A stretch of 64,000 bases of DNA from Phenylobacterium glaciei (GTDB taxonomy: Bacteria; Pseudomonadota; Alphaproteobacteria; Caulobacterales; Caulobacteraceae): contig NZ_JAGSGD010000001.1 of NCBI RefSeq assembly GCF_016772415.1, positions 1,302,001 to 1,366,000 of the forward strand, given 5' to 3'. Positions 35,942-43,486 of this stretch are shown piece by piece. The position numbers and the translations under genes were made by a program. Below the pieces are notes generated by a model. That model saw only the letters and a list, made by a program, of their open reading frames with translations, did not search any database and was not told the DNA's origin. Within the stretch, counting starts at the first letter, position 1, and the number at the start of each line of letters is the position of its first letter.

Positions 35942-36403
35942 CTAACGGCAGGCGTTTAGGAAGCCACGGGCCAGCCTCGGCGTCGTCGGAAGCGGATTGC
36001 TGAGGATCTGACTCCCGGCAAGCACCTGAATGACCCCTGTTTTCCGGAAGGCGTCGATCACCGGCGCGCGGGTAGCGATTTCGGTGGACGCTGCTGCTTC
36101 GTGACCATCGGGATGCAGAATGGCCTCGCCGCGCAGCGTGGTGCTTACCGCGCCAGACACCACGGTGATGCTGACGGGGAGGGGCTGGGTGTTATTCGTC
36201 GGCCGCCACTGGAAGAGGGTGGGCGCGGTTCGCGCCGTGACCACGATTTGGCCGGATCCCCGCACGCAACGGGCTGTGAAGAATTCGCCGTAGGTCAGCG
36301 TTGCGTCGCCGTCTTTGGGAGCCGCGAGGGCCCACCCTTCACTCTGGGCGTGGGCGGCTGGCGCAGCCAGGAGGAGCAACAGGGAAAGGCGAATGGCTTT
36401 CAT
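35942..36403 (-). CDS. Secreted protein, paralogue of the upstream lipoprotein
   Basis: The 153 residues have a signal peptide (PAAHA-QS). The mature part shares a scheme with the next gene upstream: a 'LTYG' strand, a cysteine in 'ARCVRGSGQIVVTARTAP', an aspartate before 'AFRKTGVIQVLAG', and a final 'FLNACR'. The two genes look like an old tandem duplication. Function is unknown. Confidence 0.65.
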   Translation of the reverse strand: MKAIRLSLLLLLAAPAAHAQSEGWALAAPKDGDATLTYGEFFTARCVRGSGQIVVTARTAPTLFQWRPTNNTQPLPVSITVVSGAVSTTLRGEAILHPDGHEAAASTEIATRAPVIDAFRKTGVIQVLAGSQILSNPLPTTPRLARGFLNACR

Positions 36404-36435
36404 GCGGCGAAGCTAGCACCGCAATCGGGCATCCT

Positions 36436-36909
36436 CTAGGCGCGGCAGGAGGCGAAGAAATCGCTGACCGCGCGGCGTTCCGGCCCGCGTACCGGCATCG
36501 GCGCCTTGCGGCCATTGGTGACCACCGACAGATCGCCGGTGGCTTCGAAGCTGGCCAGGGCCGGATCGGTGACCGGAGCCTTGGCCTCCAAATAGGCCGC
36601 GCCTTCTCCCATGCCGGGGGTGGCCTCGGCGGCGAGGCGGCTGTTCCGGCTTTGCGAATTGAGCTGGATGGCGTCGGACGGCGCGTCCATCGGGGCGGTC
36701 ATGGAGACCAGGACCTGACCGGATTTCGGCTGGCAGGTCATCATGATCAGCACATTGTCGCTCTGCGGCTGGCCGTAGGCCAGCTTGGCGCCCTCACCCT
36801 CGGCATGGTTCAGAGACCAAGCCATGCCCGGCAGACCGCTCTGGCCCTGGTGGGCGCAGGAAGCCAGTAGGCAGGAAATGCCCAGTCCGATGATCGCGCG
36901 ACGTTTCAT
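36436..36909 (-). CDS. Lipoprotein of unknown function next to flgH
   Basis: The 157-residue protein has a lipoprotein signal ending LASC with Cys18. It then shows 'KLAYGQPQSDNVLIMMTCQPKSGQVLVSMTAP' and ends 'SDFFASCRA', the same scheme as its downstream neighbour. It starts 60 bases after flgH on the same strand, so it may be read from the flagellar transcript. No domain is recognised. Confidence 0.65.
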   Translation of the reverse strand: MKRRAIIGLGISCLLASCAHQGQSGLPGMAWSLNHAEGEGAKLAYGQPQSDNVLIMMTCQPKSGQVLVSMTAPMDAPSDAIQLNSQSRNSRLAAEATPGMGEGAAYLEAKAPVTDPALASFEATGDLSVVTNGRKAPMPVRGPERRAVSDFFASCRA

Positions 36910-36969
36910 GAGCGGGACGCTCCCTTCGAGGAGGAAACGCCGCCGCCCGGTTAAGGTTTCAGCCCCGGG

Positions 36970-37692
36970 CTAGAAGGGCGTGAAACGCTCCACCAGCGAC
37001 TGCACCGCCGGGGTCTTCTGCACCCGGCTGATGTCGCCGCGGCCGCCGTAGCTGATGCGGGCCTCGGCGATCTGGGTGTGCTTGATGGTGTTGGAGGAGG
37101 AGATGTCCTCCGGTCGCACGATGCCGGCCACGGTCAGCTGGCGCACCTCTGCGTTGGTGCGCACCTCCTGTGTGCCCTGGATCACCAGGTTGCCGTTGGG
37201 CAGGACGGCCGAGACCACCGCGGCGATGGTGAGCGAGATCTTCTCGGCCCGGGTGACGGCGCCGGAGCCGGCGTTGGTGGAGTTGGAGCTGGTCTGGATG
37301 CCGGCGGCCAGGTCGGTGCCGGGGGGAAGCAGGCGTCCCAGGCTGCCCGACAGGCCGTACAGCGACGGCGCGGCGCCCTTCAGGCCCGAGGTGCGGCTGC
37401 TGTTGGTGGCGTTGGAGGTCTGGGCGCTGTCGTTGATGTCGATCTGGACGGTGAGGATGTCGCCGACCTTGGCGGCGCGCTGGTCGATGAAGAAGGCGCG
37501 CGCCCCCGAGCGCCACAAGGAGTTGGCCGAGGCGGGGGCTCCCTGGTTGCTGGCCAGGTACATCTGGTCCTGGGCCACGAGGGCGGCGGGATAGCCCACC
37601 GGCGCCAGGGTCGGGCCGACCACGGCCTCCTTGACGGTGGAGCAGGCGGCGAGCGGGATGAGGGCGGCGAGGGCGAGAGCGGAAAGACGCAT
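36970..37692 (-). CDS. flgH: Flagellar L-ring protein FlgH
   Basis: The 240-residue lipoprotein (signal ending LAAC, Cys17) matches FlgH: 'SLWRSGARAFFIDQRAAKVGDILTVQI', 'VLPNGNLVIQGTQEVRTNAEVRQLTVAGIVRPEDISSSNTI' and a C-terminal Phe. It forms the outer-membrane bushing of the flagellar rod. It is the fourth gene of flgF-flgG-flgA-flgH. Confidence 0.95.
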   Translation of the reverse strand: MRLSALALAALIPLAACSTVKEAVVGPTLAPVGYPAALVAQDQMYLASNQGAPASANSLWRSGARAFFIDQRAAKVGDILTVQIDINDSAQTSNATNSSRTSGLKGAAPSLYGLSGSLGRLLPPGTDLAAGIQTSSNSTNAGSGAVTRAEKISLTIAAVVSAVLPNGNLVIQGTQEVRTNAEVRQLTVAGIVRPEDISSSNTIKHTQIAEARISYGGRGDISRVQKTPAVQSLVERFTPF

Positions 37693-37706
37693 GGGGAGGG
37701 GACTTT

Positions 37707-38447
37707 CTAGCGCTGGGCGTACTGGGCGCGGCCCAGCGACTTGAGCTGGTCGGCGGCGGGGCCGACCACGGCCTGGCCGGGACCGCTCGCGGTGGCCTGG
37801 ATGATCTTCTTGGACGCGGTGTTCTGGACGGCGATAGTGTCGCCGATCCCGCCCGCGCCCATGGCCTTGCCTTCGAGGGCGAGGCTGACGCCACCGGCCT
37901 CATAGATCACGGTGACGGCGTCGCCGGCCTTGATCACCTGCGGGGCGGAGACGTCGCGGGTGGAGACGGCGGCGCCGGCGCGCAGCGGACGTTTGGCGGC
38001 CATGCCGATCACGGCGTCGGCGTCGCGCGGTGCATCGGAGGGCGCGGCGGCGGCCTTGGCCCAGACGACATCCTGCGGCTGGACCATCTCGCCGGCCGAG
38101 AGGCTGCGGGCGTAGGTGAGGATCTCGACATTGCCCCGGGTGACGGGGGCGCTGGCACCGCCATCGGAGCCGGCGCGGACGACGATGCGGCGGATGCCCT
38201 CGGCGTTGGCCCAGTCCAGGCCGGCGCGGCGGGCGGCCAGCTGCACGGCGCCGGCGTCCAGCACGGCCGAGCCGCCGGACCGAGTGGCCACGGCGACCTT
38301 GCCGGCCGCGCCCGCGCCATCGAACAGATCGGCCAGGGTGATGAGGCCGTCGGCGTCCAGGGTGTCGGACTTCAGGGTCACGGCTTGGCCGGCCAGGGCG
38401 GGCGCGGCGGCCAGGACCAGGACGGCGGCGAGGATCAGGGTGCGCAT
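37707..38447 (-). CDS. flgA: P-ring assembly chaperone FlgA
   Basis: The 246-residue protein has a signal peptide (AALA-GQ), a middle SAF domain ('YARSLSAGEMVQPQDVVWAKAA') and the C-terminal FlgA block 'RPLRAGAAVSTRDVSAPQVIKAGDAVTVIYEAGGVSLALEGKAMGAGGIGDTIAVQN'. It assists assembly of the FlgI P-ring in the periplasm; flgI itself is not in the window. It starts 4 bases after flgG. Confidence 0.93.
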   Translation of the reverse strand: MRTLILAAVLVLAAAPALAGQAVTLKSDTLDADGLITLADLFDGAGAAGKVAVATRSGGSAVLDAGAVQLAARRAGLDWANAEGIRRIVVRAGSDGGASAPVTRGNVEILTYARSLSAGEMVQPQDVVWAKAAAAPSDAPRDADAVIGMAAKRPLRAGAAVSTRDVSAPQVIKAGDAVTVIYEAGGVSLALEGKAMGAGGIGDTIAVQNTASKKIIQATASGPGQAVVGPAADQLKSLGRAQYAQR

Positions 38448-38451
38448 CAGC

Positions 38452-39240
38452 CTAGCCCTTCAACTGGTTGGCGGCCTGCAGCATCTGATCAGCCGAGGAG
38501 ATGACCTTGGAGTTCATTTCGTAGGCGCGCTGGGCCACGATCAGCGAGGTGATCTCGGTGACGGCGTCGACGTTGGAGGCCTCGGTATAGCCCTGCATGA
38601 GGGTGCCAAAGCCGGTGGAGCCGGGAGCGCCGGTGGTGGCCGGGCCCGAGGCGCCGCTCTCCATGAACAGGTTGTCGCCGATGGCCTCCAGGCCGCCCTC
38701 ATTGATGAAGGTGGCGAGTTCCAGATTGCCGACAACCTCCGGGGTGGGGGAGCCGGCCTTGGTCACCTGGACCTGGCCGGACTTGGAGATGATCACATCG
38801 GTGGCGTCGCTGGGGATGGTGATGGTGGGCTGCACCGGGTAGCCGTCCTCGGTGACCAGCTGGCCCTGGTCGTTGGGCGAGAGGTTGCCGGCGCGGGTGT
38901 AGGCGGTCTCGCCGGAGGGCTTGAGCACCTGCAGATAGCCGCGGCCGTCGATGGCCACGTCGTAGCGGTTGCCCGTCGCGGTCATCGAACCCTGCTCGGT
39001 AATGCGATAAACCGAGCCCGCCTTCACACCGGCGCCGATCTGAACGCCTGTTGGGACGATCGTCCCCTGGTCCGACGACTGGGCGCCCGCCCGTTCCAGG
39101 GTCTGGTAGAGCAGGTCCTGGAACTCGGCCCGTTGGCGTTTGAAGCCAATGGTGTTCATGTTGGCGATGTTGTTGGAGATGACCTCGACGTTCAGCTGCT
39201 GGGCAGCCATGCCGGTCGCGGCGGTGCGGAGTGCTTGCAT
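38452..39240 (-). CDS. flgG: Flagellar distal rod protein FlgG
   Basis: The 262 residues begin 'MQALRTAATGMAAQQLNVEVISNNIANMNTIGFKRQRAEFQDLLYQ', the FlgG N-terminal rod signature, and end 'NVDAVTEITSLIVAQRAYEMNSKVISSADQMLQAANQLKG'. Length is standard. It builds the distal rod and follows flgF by 14 bases. Confidence 0.97.
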   Translation of the reverse strand: MQALRTAATGMAAQQLNVEVISNNIANMNTIGFKRQRAEFQDLLYQTLERAGAQSSDQGTIVPTGVQIGAGVKAGSVYRITEQGSMTATGNRYDVAIDGRGYLQVLKPSGETAYTRAGNLSPNDQGQLVTEDGYPVQPTITIPSDATDVIISKSGQVQVTKAGSPTPEVVGNLELATFINEGGLEAIGDNLFMESGASGPATTGAPGSTGFGTLMQGYTEASNVDAVTEITSLIVAQRAYEMNSKVISSADQMLQAANQLKG

Positions 39241-39254
39241 CTCTCAGACTTCCC

Positions 39255-39992
39255 TTACTGGACCTTACCCATCCGCTCGATCGAGCGGCGGGACAGGTCG
39301 GCGGTGGAATCCATCATTTTGGCCATCGACTCGTAGGCCCGGGTGACTTCCATCATCCGGGTGATCTCGAGGACCGTTTTGACGTTCGAGCTCTCAAGCA
39401 TGCCCTGGTGGACGCGGGCGTCCGTGGCGGCCTGGGGCTGCTGGTTGGAGGTGTTGCGGTAGAGGTTGTCGCCGGTCTTCTCGAGGATCGAGAGGGTGTC
39501 GAAGCGGGCCACGGCGACCTTACCGACCCGCTCATTGCCCTGGCTGACCGTGCCGTCGGTGGCGATGGTGACGGCGCCCTTCTGGGGATCGATGCTGATC
39601 TCGCCGCCGCCGTCGTCCAGCACGGCCTTGCCGTCCTGGGTGGTGAGCTTGCCGGTGTCGTCCATCCGGAAGCGGCCGTCGCGGGTATAGCGTTCGCCTT
39701 CCGGCGTGCTGATCTTGAAGAAGCCCATGCCCTCGATGCCCAGATCGAAGGGGGCGTCGGTCTTGTGCAGGCCGCCGGGGGTGAAGTCGCGGGCGACGCC
39801 GGAATCCAGCACGAACTTCACCGGCTTGGGGCCGCCCTGGGTCATGGCCGGGGACCGCGGAGCGGTCTCCAGCATCAGGCTTTCGACCTTGAAGCCGGTG
39901 GTGTCGGCATTGGCGATATTGTTGGCCACGATGTCGAGCTCGCGGCGCAGCGTCATCTGCCTCGACAGTCCGACATAAAGAGCGTTGTCCAT
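39255..39992 (-). CDS. flgF: Flagellar proximal rod protein FlgF
   Basis: The 245 residues start 'MDNALYVGLSRQMTLRRELDIVANNIANADTTGFK' and end with the rod-type helix 'TRAYESMAKMMDSTADLSRRSIERMGKV'. Length fits FlgF. The ATG at 39992 is preferred to an in-frame one at 40079 that would include the promoter. It is first in the operon and preceded by a sigma-54 promoter. Confidence 0.94.
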   Translation of the reverse strand: MDNALYVGLSRQMTLRRELDIVANNIANADTTGFKVESLMLETAPRSPAMTQGGPKPVKFVLDSGVARDFTPGGLHKTDAPFDLGIEGMGFFKISTPEGERYTRDGRFRMDDTGKLTTQDGKAVLDDGGGEISIDPQKGAVTIATDGTVSQGNERVGKVAVARFDTLSILEKTGDNLYRNTSNQQPQAATDARVHQGMLESSNVKTVLEITRMMEVTRAYESMAKMMDSTADLSRRSIERMGKVQ

Positions 39993-40041
39993 CGACCGGC
40001 TCGAACCCTTAACCTGCGACACTTTCGTCGAAGGTGAGACT

Positions 40042-40056
40042 GCAAGCTTCGGGCCA
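40042..40056 (-). promoter_or_regulatory. Sigma-54 -24/-12 promoter of flgF-flgG-flgA-flgH
   Basis: On the minus strand the sequence is TGGCCCGAAGCTTGC, which matches the consensus TGGCACG-N4-TTGC at all but one position with exact spacing. It lies about 50 bases upstream of flgF. In Caulobacter, late (class III) rod and hook genes use sigma-54 with the activator FlbD, so this is the expected class. Confidence 0.8.
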
Positions 40057-40157
40057 GTCTGAAAGGAGAGCAAAATCAACGGATAAGAAGGTTAACAAAA
40101 TCCTTTCGGCGCATTTTGCCGGGCAGGCTTGGACCGCCCTTCAGACCCCTAAAAAAA

Positions 40158-40172
40158 CCAGTCCTTAACCAT
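40158..40172. promoter_or_regulatory. Possible degenerate CtrA site upstream of fliL
   Basis: TTAACCAT at 40165-40172 is the stronger half of a CtrA box. The expected first TTAA, seven bases earlier, is AAAA. It lies about 45 bases before the fliL start. CtrA control of fliL-fliM is known in Caulobacter crescentus; here the site itself is only half matched. Confidence 0.4.
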
Positions 40173-40215
40173 GTCGGCCCCACACAGAGGGGATAGATTC
40201 TAAGGAGCCGCGCAC

Positions 40216-40812
40216 GTGGCCAAGGACAAGGTCAAGGAAGCCCCGGCCGGCGACGCCGCCGAGGGCGAGGAAGGCGAAGGCGCTTCTGCCAAGAAGAAGC
40301 TGCCGATGAAGATGATCATCATCGGCGCGGTGGCCGCGGTCCTGGTGCTGGGCGGCGGCGGAACCGCAGCCATGATCTTCCTCAAGCCCAAGCCCGACGC
40401 CGAACACGCCAAGGCTAACGAGCACGGCAAGGAAAAGAAGAAGGAAAAGAAGGGCGAGAAGGGCAAGGAGGAGAAGACCATCGGCACCATCGCCGAGGGT
40501 CCGGACGGCGTCCTGTTCTACACCATGCCCAATGTCGTGGTGAACATGCAGACGGCCGATGGCCGCGCCACCTTCCTGAAGCTGAAGCTTACACTGGAAG
40601 TCCCCAACCAGGAGACTGTGGATCTGCTGGAGCCCAACATGCCCAGGCTCCAGGACATGTTCCAGACCTTCCTGCGCGAACTGCGGCCCGAAGACCTGCA
40701 GGGCAGCCAGGGATCCTACCAGCTGCGCATGGAGATCCTGCGCCGGGTGAACCTGGTGATCGCGCCCTCGAAAGTAAATGCCGTCCTGATTGAGGAGATG
40801 TTGATCAACTAG
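40216..40812 (+). CDS. fliL: Flagellar basal-body protein FliL
   Basis: The 198-residue protein has a short charged N-terminus, one membrane segment ('MKMIIIGAVAAVLVLGGGGTAAMIF'), a lysine-rich linker and the periplasmic FliL domain ('MPNVVVNMQTADGRATFLKLKLTLEVPNQETVDLLEPNMPRLQDMFQTFLRELRPEDLQGSQGSYQLRMEILRRVN'). The GTG start follows AAGGAG. It stabilises the stator/rotor interface and heads the fliL-fliM operon. Confidence 0.95.
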   Translation: MAKDKVKEAPAGDAAEGEEGEGASAKKKLPMKMIIIGAVAAVLVLGGGGTAAMIFLKPKPDAEHAKANEHGKEKKKEKKGEKGKEEKTIGTIAEGPDGVLFYTMPNVVVNMQTADGRATFLKLKLTLEVPNQETVDLLEPNMPRLQDMFQTFLRELRPEDLQGSQGSYQLRMEILRRVNLVIAPSKVNAVLIEEMLIN

Positions 40813-40838
40813 GGCCTATCCCTGGTCGGCATATCCCC

Positions 40839-41906
40839 ATGGACGAAGAACTCGAAAACCAGAACGCGGCCGAGGGCCAGGATTGGGCTGACGCGGAGCA
40901 ATCCGCCGACAGCATGGTCGGCTCCGAGCGCATCCTCAATCAGGATGAGATCGACAGCCTGCTGGGCTTTGATCTCTCCGATGAGGAGGCGGCTGAGCGC
41001 TCGGGTATCCGCGCCATCATCAACTCAGCGCTCGTCTCGTACGAACGCCTGCCGATGCTGGAAATCGTCTTCGACCGCCTGGTGCGGTACATGACGACCT
41101 CCCTGCGCAATTTCACCTCCGACAACGTCGAGGTCAGCCTCGACAACATCTCCTCGATCCGGTTCGGCGACTATCTGAACTCGATCCCGCTGCCGGCCAT
41201 CCTGTCGGTGTTCAAGGCCGAGGAGCTGGAGAACTACGGTCTGCTGACCGTCGATTCCAACCTGATCTATTCCATCGTCGACGTGCTGCTGGGCGGACGC
41301 CGCGGCACCGCGGCCATGCGCATCGAGGGCCGCCCCTACACCACCATCGAACGCGTGCTGGTGCAGCGGATGGTCGAGGTGGTGCTGGCTGACGCCAAGC
41401 TGGCCTTCGAGCCCCTGACCCCGGTGACCTTCACCCTGGACCGCCTGGAGACCAATCCCCGCTTTGCCGCCATCGCCCGGCCGCCGAACGCCGCGATCCT
41501 GGTCAAGCTGCGGGTGGACATGGAAGACCGCGGGGGCCGCATCGAGCTGCTGCTCCCCTACGCCACCCTCGAACCGATCCGCAAGATGCTGCTGCAGCAG
41601 TTCATGGGTGAGAAATTCGGCCGCGACAACATCTGGGAAGGCCACCTGGCCACCGAGCTCTGGACCACCCAGATGGAGGTCCGCGCCGTCCTGGACGAGC
41701 AGCAGATCAGCCTGAGGGAGGTTCTCGACCTGCAGGTGGGTCAGACCATCATGCTCAACGCCACCCCCGACAGCCTCATCGAGTTGCGGGCTGGAACCAT
41801 CCCACTCACCCGGGGCCGCATGGGCCGCCGCAATCATCACATCGCCGTCCGTGTGGAGGCGCCTCTGACGCCCCATGCCCGGCGCGCCGTACAGAGTCTG
41901 AAATGA
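40839..41906 (+). CDS. fliM: Flagellar motor switch protein FliM
   Basis: The 355 residues contain the FliM N-terminal region with 'ILNQDEIDSLLGFD', the middle domain ('LVRYMTTSLRNFTSDNVEVSLDNISSIRFGDYLNSIPLPAILSVFKAEELENYGLLTVDSNLIYSIVDVLLGG') and a C-terminal SpoA domain ('LREVLDLQVGQTIMLNATPD'). It is the CheY-binding switch component. It overlaps the next gene by four bases. Confidence 0.97.
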   Translation: MDEELENQNAAEGQDWADAEQSADSMVGSERILNQDEIDSLLGFDLSDEEAAERSGIRAIINSALVSYERLPMLEIVFDRLVRYMTTSLRNFTSDNVEVSLDNISSIRFGDYLNSIPLPAILSVFKAEELENYGLLTVDSNLIYSIVDVLLGGRRGTAAMRIEGRPYTTIERVLVQRMVEVVLADAKLAFEPLTPVTFTLDRLETNPRFAAIARPPNAAILVKLRVDMEDRGGRIELLLPYATLEPIRKMLLQQFMGEKFGRDNIWEGHLATELWTTQMEVRAVLDEQQISLREVLDLQVGQTIMLNATPDSLIELRAGTIPLTRGRMGRRNHHIAVRVEAPLTPHARRAVQSLK

Positions 41907-42490
41907 GCCTGATCGCTGTTGGGATGAACCTGATGCTGGCCGGCCTGCTGGCCGCCGCCCTGATGATGGGCTTCCGGCTCAACATCCGGCTCAAGCACCT
42001 GCGCGACAGCCATGACGGCTTCGCCAAGGCCGTGGCCGAGCTGGACGTCGCCGCCGCCCGTGCTGAGCAGGGGCTGGCCGACCTGCGCGCCGCCACCGAC
42101 GAGGCCACCGACCAACTCGCCGACCGCATCGAGAAGGCCCGGGCGCTCACCGCCAAGCTGGATCGCCAGCTTAAGGGCGCGCCCGCCGCCGCCCCGGCCC
42201 GCCCTGAGCGCGTCGAGCGCATGGACCGCGCCGAACGCATGGAGCGCGCCGACCGCGCCGCCCCGACCCCCTTCCGCCGCGACGTCTCCCACGTGGACGA
42301 GGCCGATGTGGAGCGGGTCACCCACCGCCTGGGCGCCCTGCTGTCGGGCGCCCGCGAGCCCCGCGTCCGGCCCGAACCCGAGCGGTTCGTCCGCCCCGAC
42401 GTCGCCCCGACGCGCCAGCGTCCCCGCTTTGAAGACGACCTGTTCGACGGCCCCACCGATCGCGTGGCCGTTGGTGGAGCCCGCCGATGA
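41903..42490 (+). CDS. DUF6468 membrane protein of the fliLM operon (possible PflI-type)
   Basis: The 195-residue protein has one N-terminal membrane segment ('MNLMLAGLLAAALMMGFRLNIRLK'), a coiled-coil region rich in alanine and charge (residues 35-95) and an Arg/Pro-rich C-terminal half. It fits DUF6468, which sits after fliM in polarly flagellated alphaproteobacteria. I recall the flagellar positioning protein PflI of Caulobacter as a bitopic, proline-rich protein from this position, so PflI is a candidate name. It overlaps both neighbours by four bases. Confidence 0.7.
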   Translation: MSLIAVGMNLMLAGLLAAALMMGFRLNIRLKHLRDSHDGFAKAVAELDVAAARAEQGLADLRAATDEATDQLADRIEKARALTAKLDRQLKGAPAAAPARPERVERMDRAERMERADRAAPTPFRRDVSHVDEADVERVTHRLGALLSGAREPRVRPEPERFVRPDVAPTRQRPRFEDDLFDGPTDRVAVGGARR

Positions 42491-43482
42491 AGAACATCCC
42501 CCGCATCCTGCCCCTGGTGGGCATCGCCGCCGCCGGGGTCCTGGCGGTCAACGCCATGGCCGGCGCACAATCGCTGCCCGATCTGTTCTCTGGCGCCAAG
42601 GCCTTCGCCGAGGAAGCCGCCAAGCCGCTGAAGGGCAAGGCCGCCAAGGAGGCCAAGGCCCAGGCTGACGCCGACGCCAAGGCCCCGGCCGCCGCGGCCG
42701 GGCCTGAGGGCGCCGCCACCGGCTCGGCCCTGGACGCCTCGTCCCTGTCCCTGGCGCCCAAGGCGGCGCCGGCGGTCTGCGCGCCCACCGCCGCCGAGCT
42801 GGCAAAGGAAGCCGGCCTGTCGCCCGCCGAACTGCAGATTCTGCAAAGCCTCGGTTCGCGCCGGGGCCAGCTGGACCAGCGCGAACAGGACCTCGACGTC
42901 CAGCTCGCCCTGATGGCCGCCGCCGAGGCCAAGCTCGACGCCAAGGTCAAGACCCTCACCGGCCTGAAGGCCGATATGCAGTCGCTGATGAACCAGGCCG
43001 ACGGCAAGGAGCAGGCCGAGGTCGATCGCCTGGTGAAGGTGTTCGAGGGCATGAAGGCCAAGGACGCCGCCCCGCGCATGGTGTTGCTGGACGACTCCGT
43101 GCGCCTGCCCATCGCCGGCAAGATGAAGGAGCGCGCGCTCTCCGCCATCCTGGCCGCCATGCCCCCGGCCGAGGCCAAGCGCCTGACCGAGAGCCTGTCG
43201 CGCCGCTTCGCCGACGCCCGCAAGGTCGCCGCCTCCGCCGACAGCGCCGCCTCCAACGCCGCGGCCAACACCGTCGCGCCCAAGCAGGCCTCCATCGATC
43301 CCACCGCCGAGCCGGCCCCGGTCGCCAAGCCCGCGCCCCGCAAGGCTGCGCCGAAGAAGATGGCCGCCCGCAAGCCGGCGCCGAAGAAGGCTCCGGTCAA
43401 GCAGGCCGCCGCGACGCCGGCGCCCGCCGCGCCGGCCGCGGCCGCCACCCCTGCGGCGGCGGCTCCGCCGAAGGCCGGCTAG
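42487..43482 (+). CDS. MotE-like flagellar protein (MgtE-N-type domain)
   Basis: The 331 residues have a signal or anchor segment ('LPLVGIAAAGVLAVNAMAGAQ'), a conserved coiled coil ('RRGQLDQREQDLDVQLALMAAAEAKLDAKVKTLTGLKADM') and a domain like the N-terminal region of MgtE ('AAPRMVLLDDSVRLPIAGKMKERALSAILAAMPPAEAKRLTESLSRRF'). This matches MotE, a periplasmic motor-protein chaperone in rhizobia. A long Ala/Lys/Pro-rich tail follows. It is coupled to the DUF6468 gene. Confidence 0.8.
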   Translation: MKNIPRILPLVGIAAAGVLAVNAMAGAQSLPDLFSGAKAFAEEAAKPLKGKAAKEAKAQADADAKAPAAAAGPEGAATGSALDASSLSLAPKAAPAVCAPTAAELAKEAGLSPAELQILQSLGSRRGQLDQREQDLDVQLALMAAAEAKLDAKVKTLTGLKADMQSLMNQADGKEQAEVDRLVKVFEGMKAKDAAPRMVLLDDSVRLPIAGKMKERALSAILAAMPPAEAKRLTESLSRRFADARKVAASADSAASNAAANTVAPKQASIDPTAEPAPVAKPAPRKAAPKKMAARKPAPKKAPVKQAAATPAPAAPAAAATPAAAAPPKAG

Positions 43483-43486
43483 TCCG

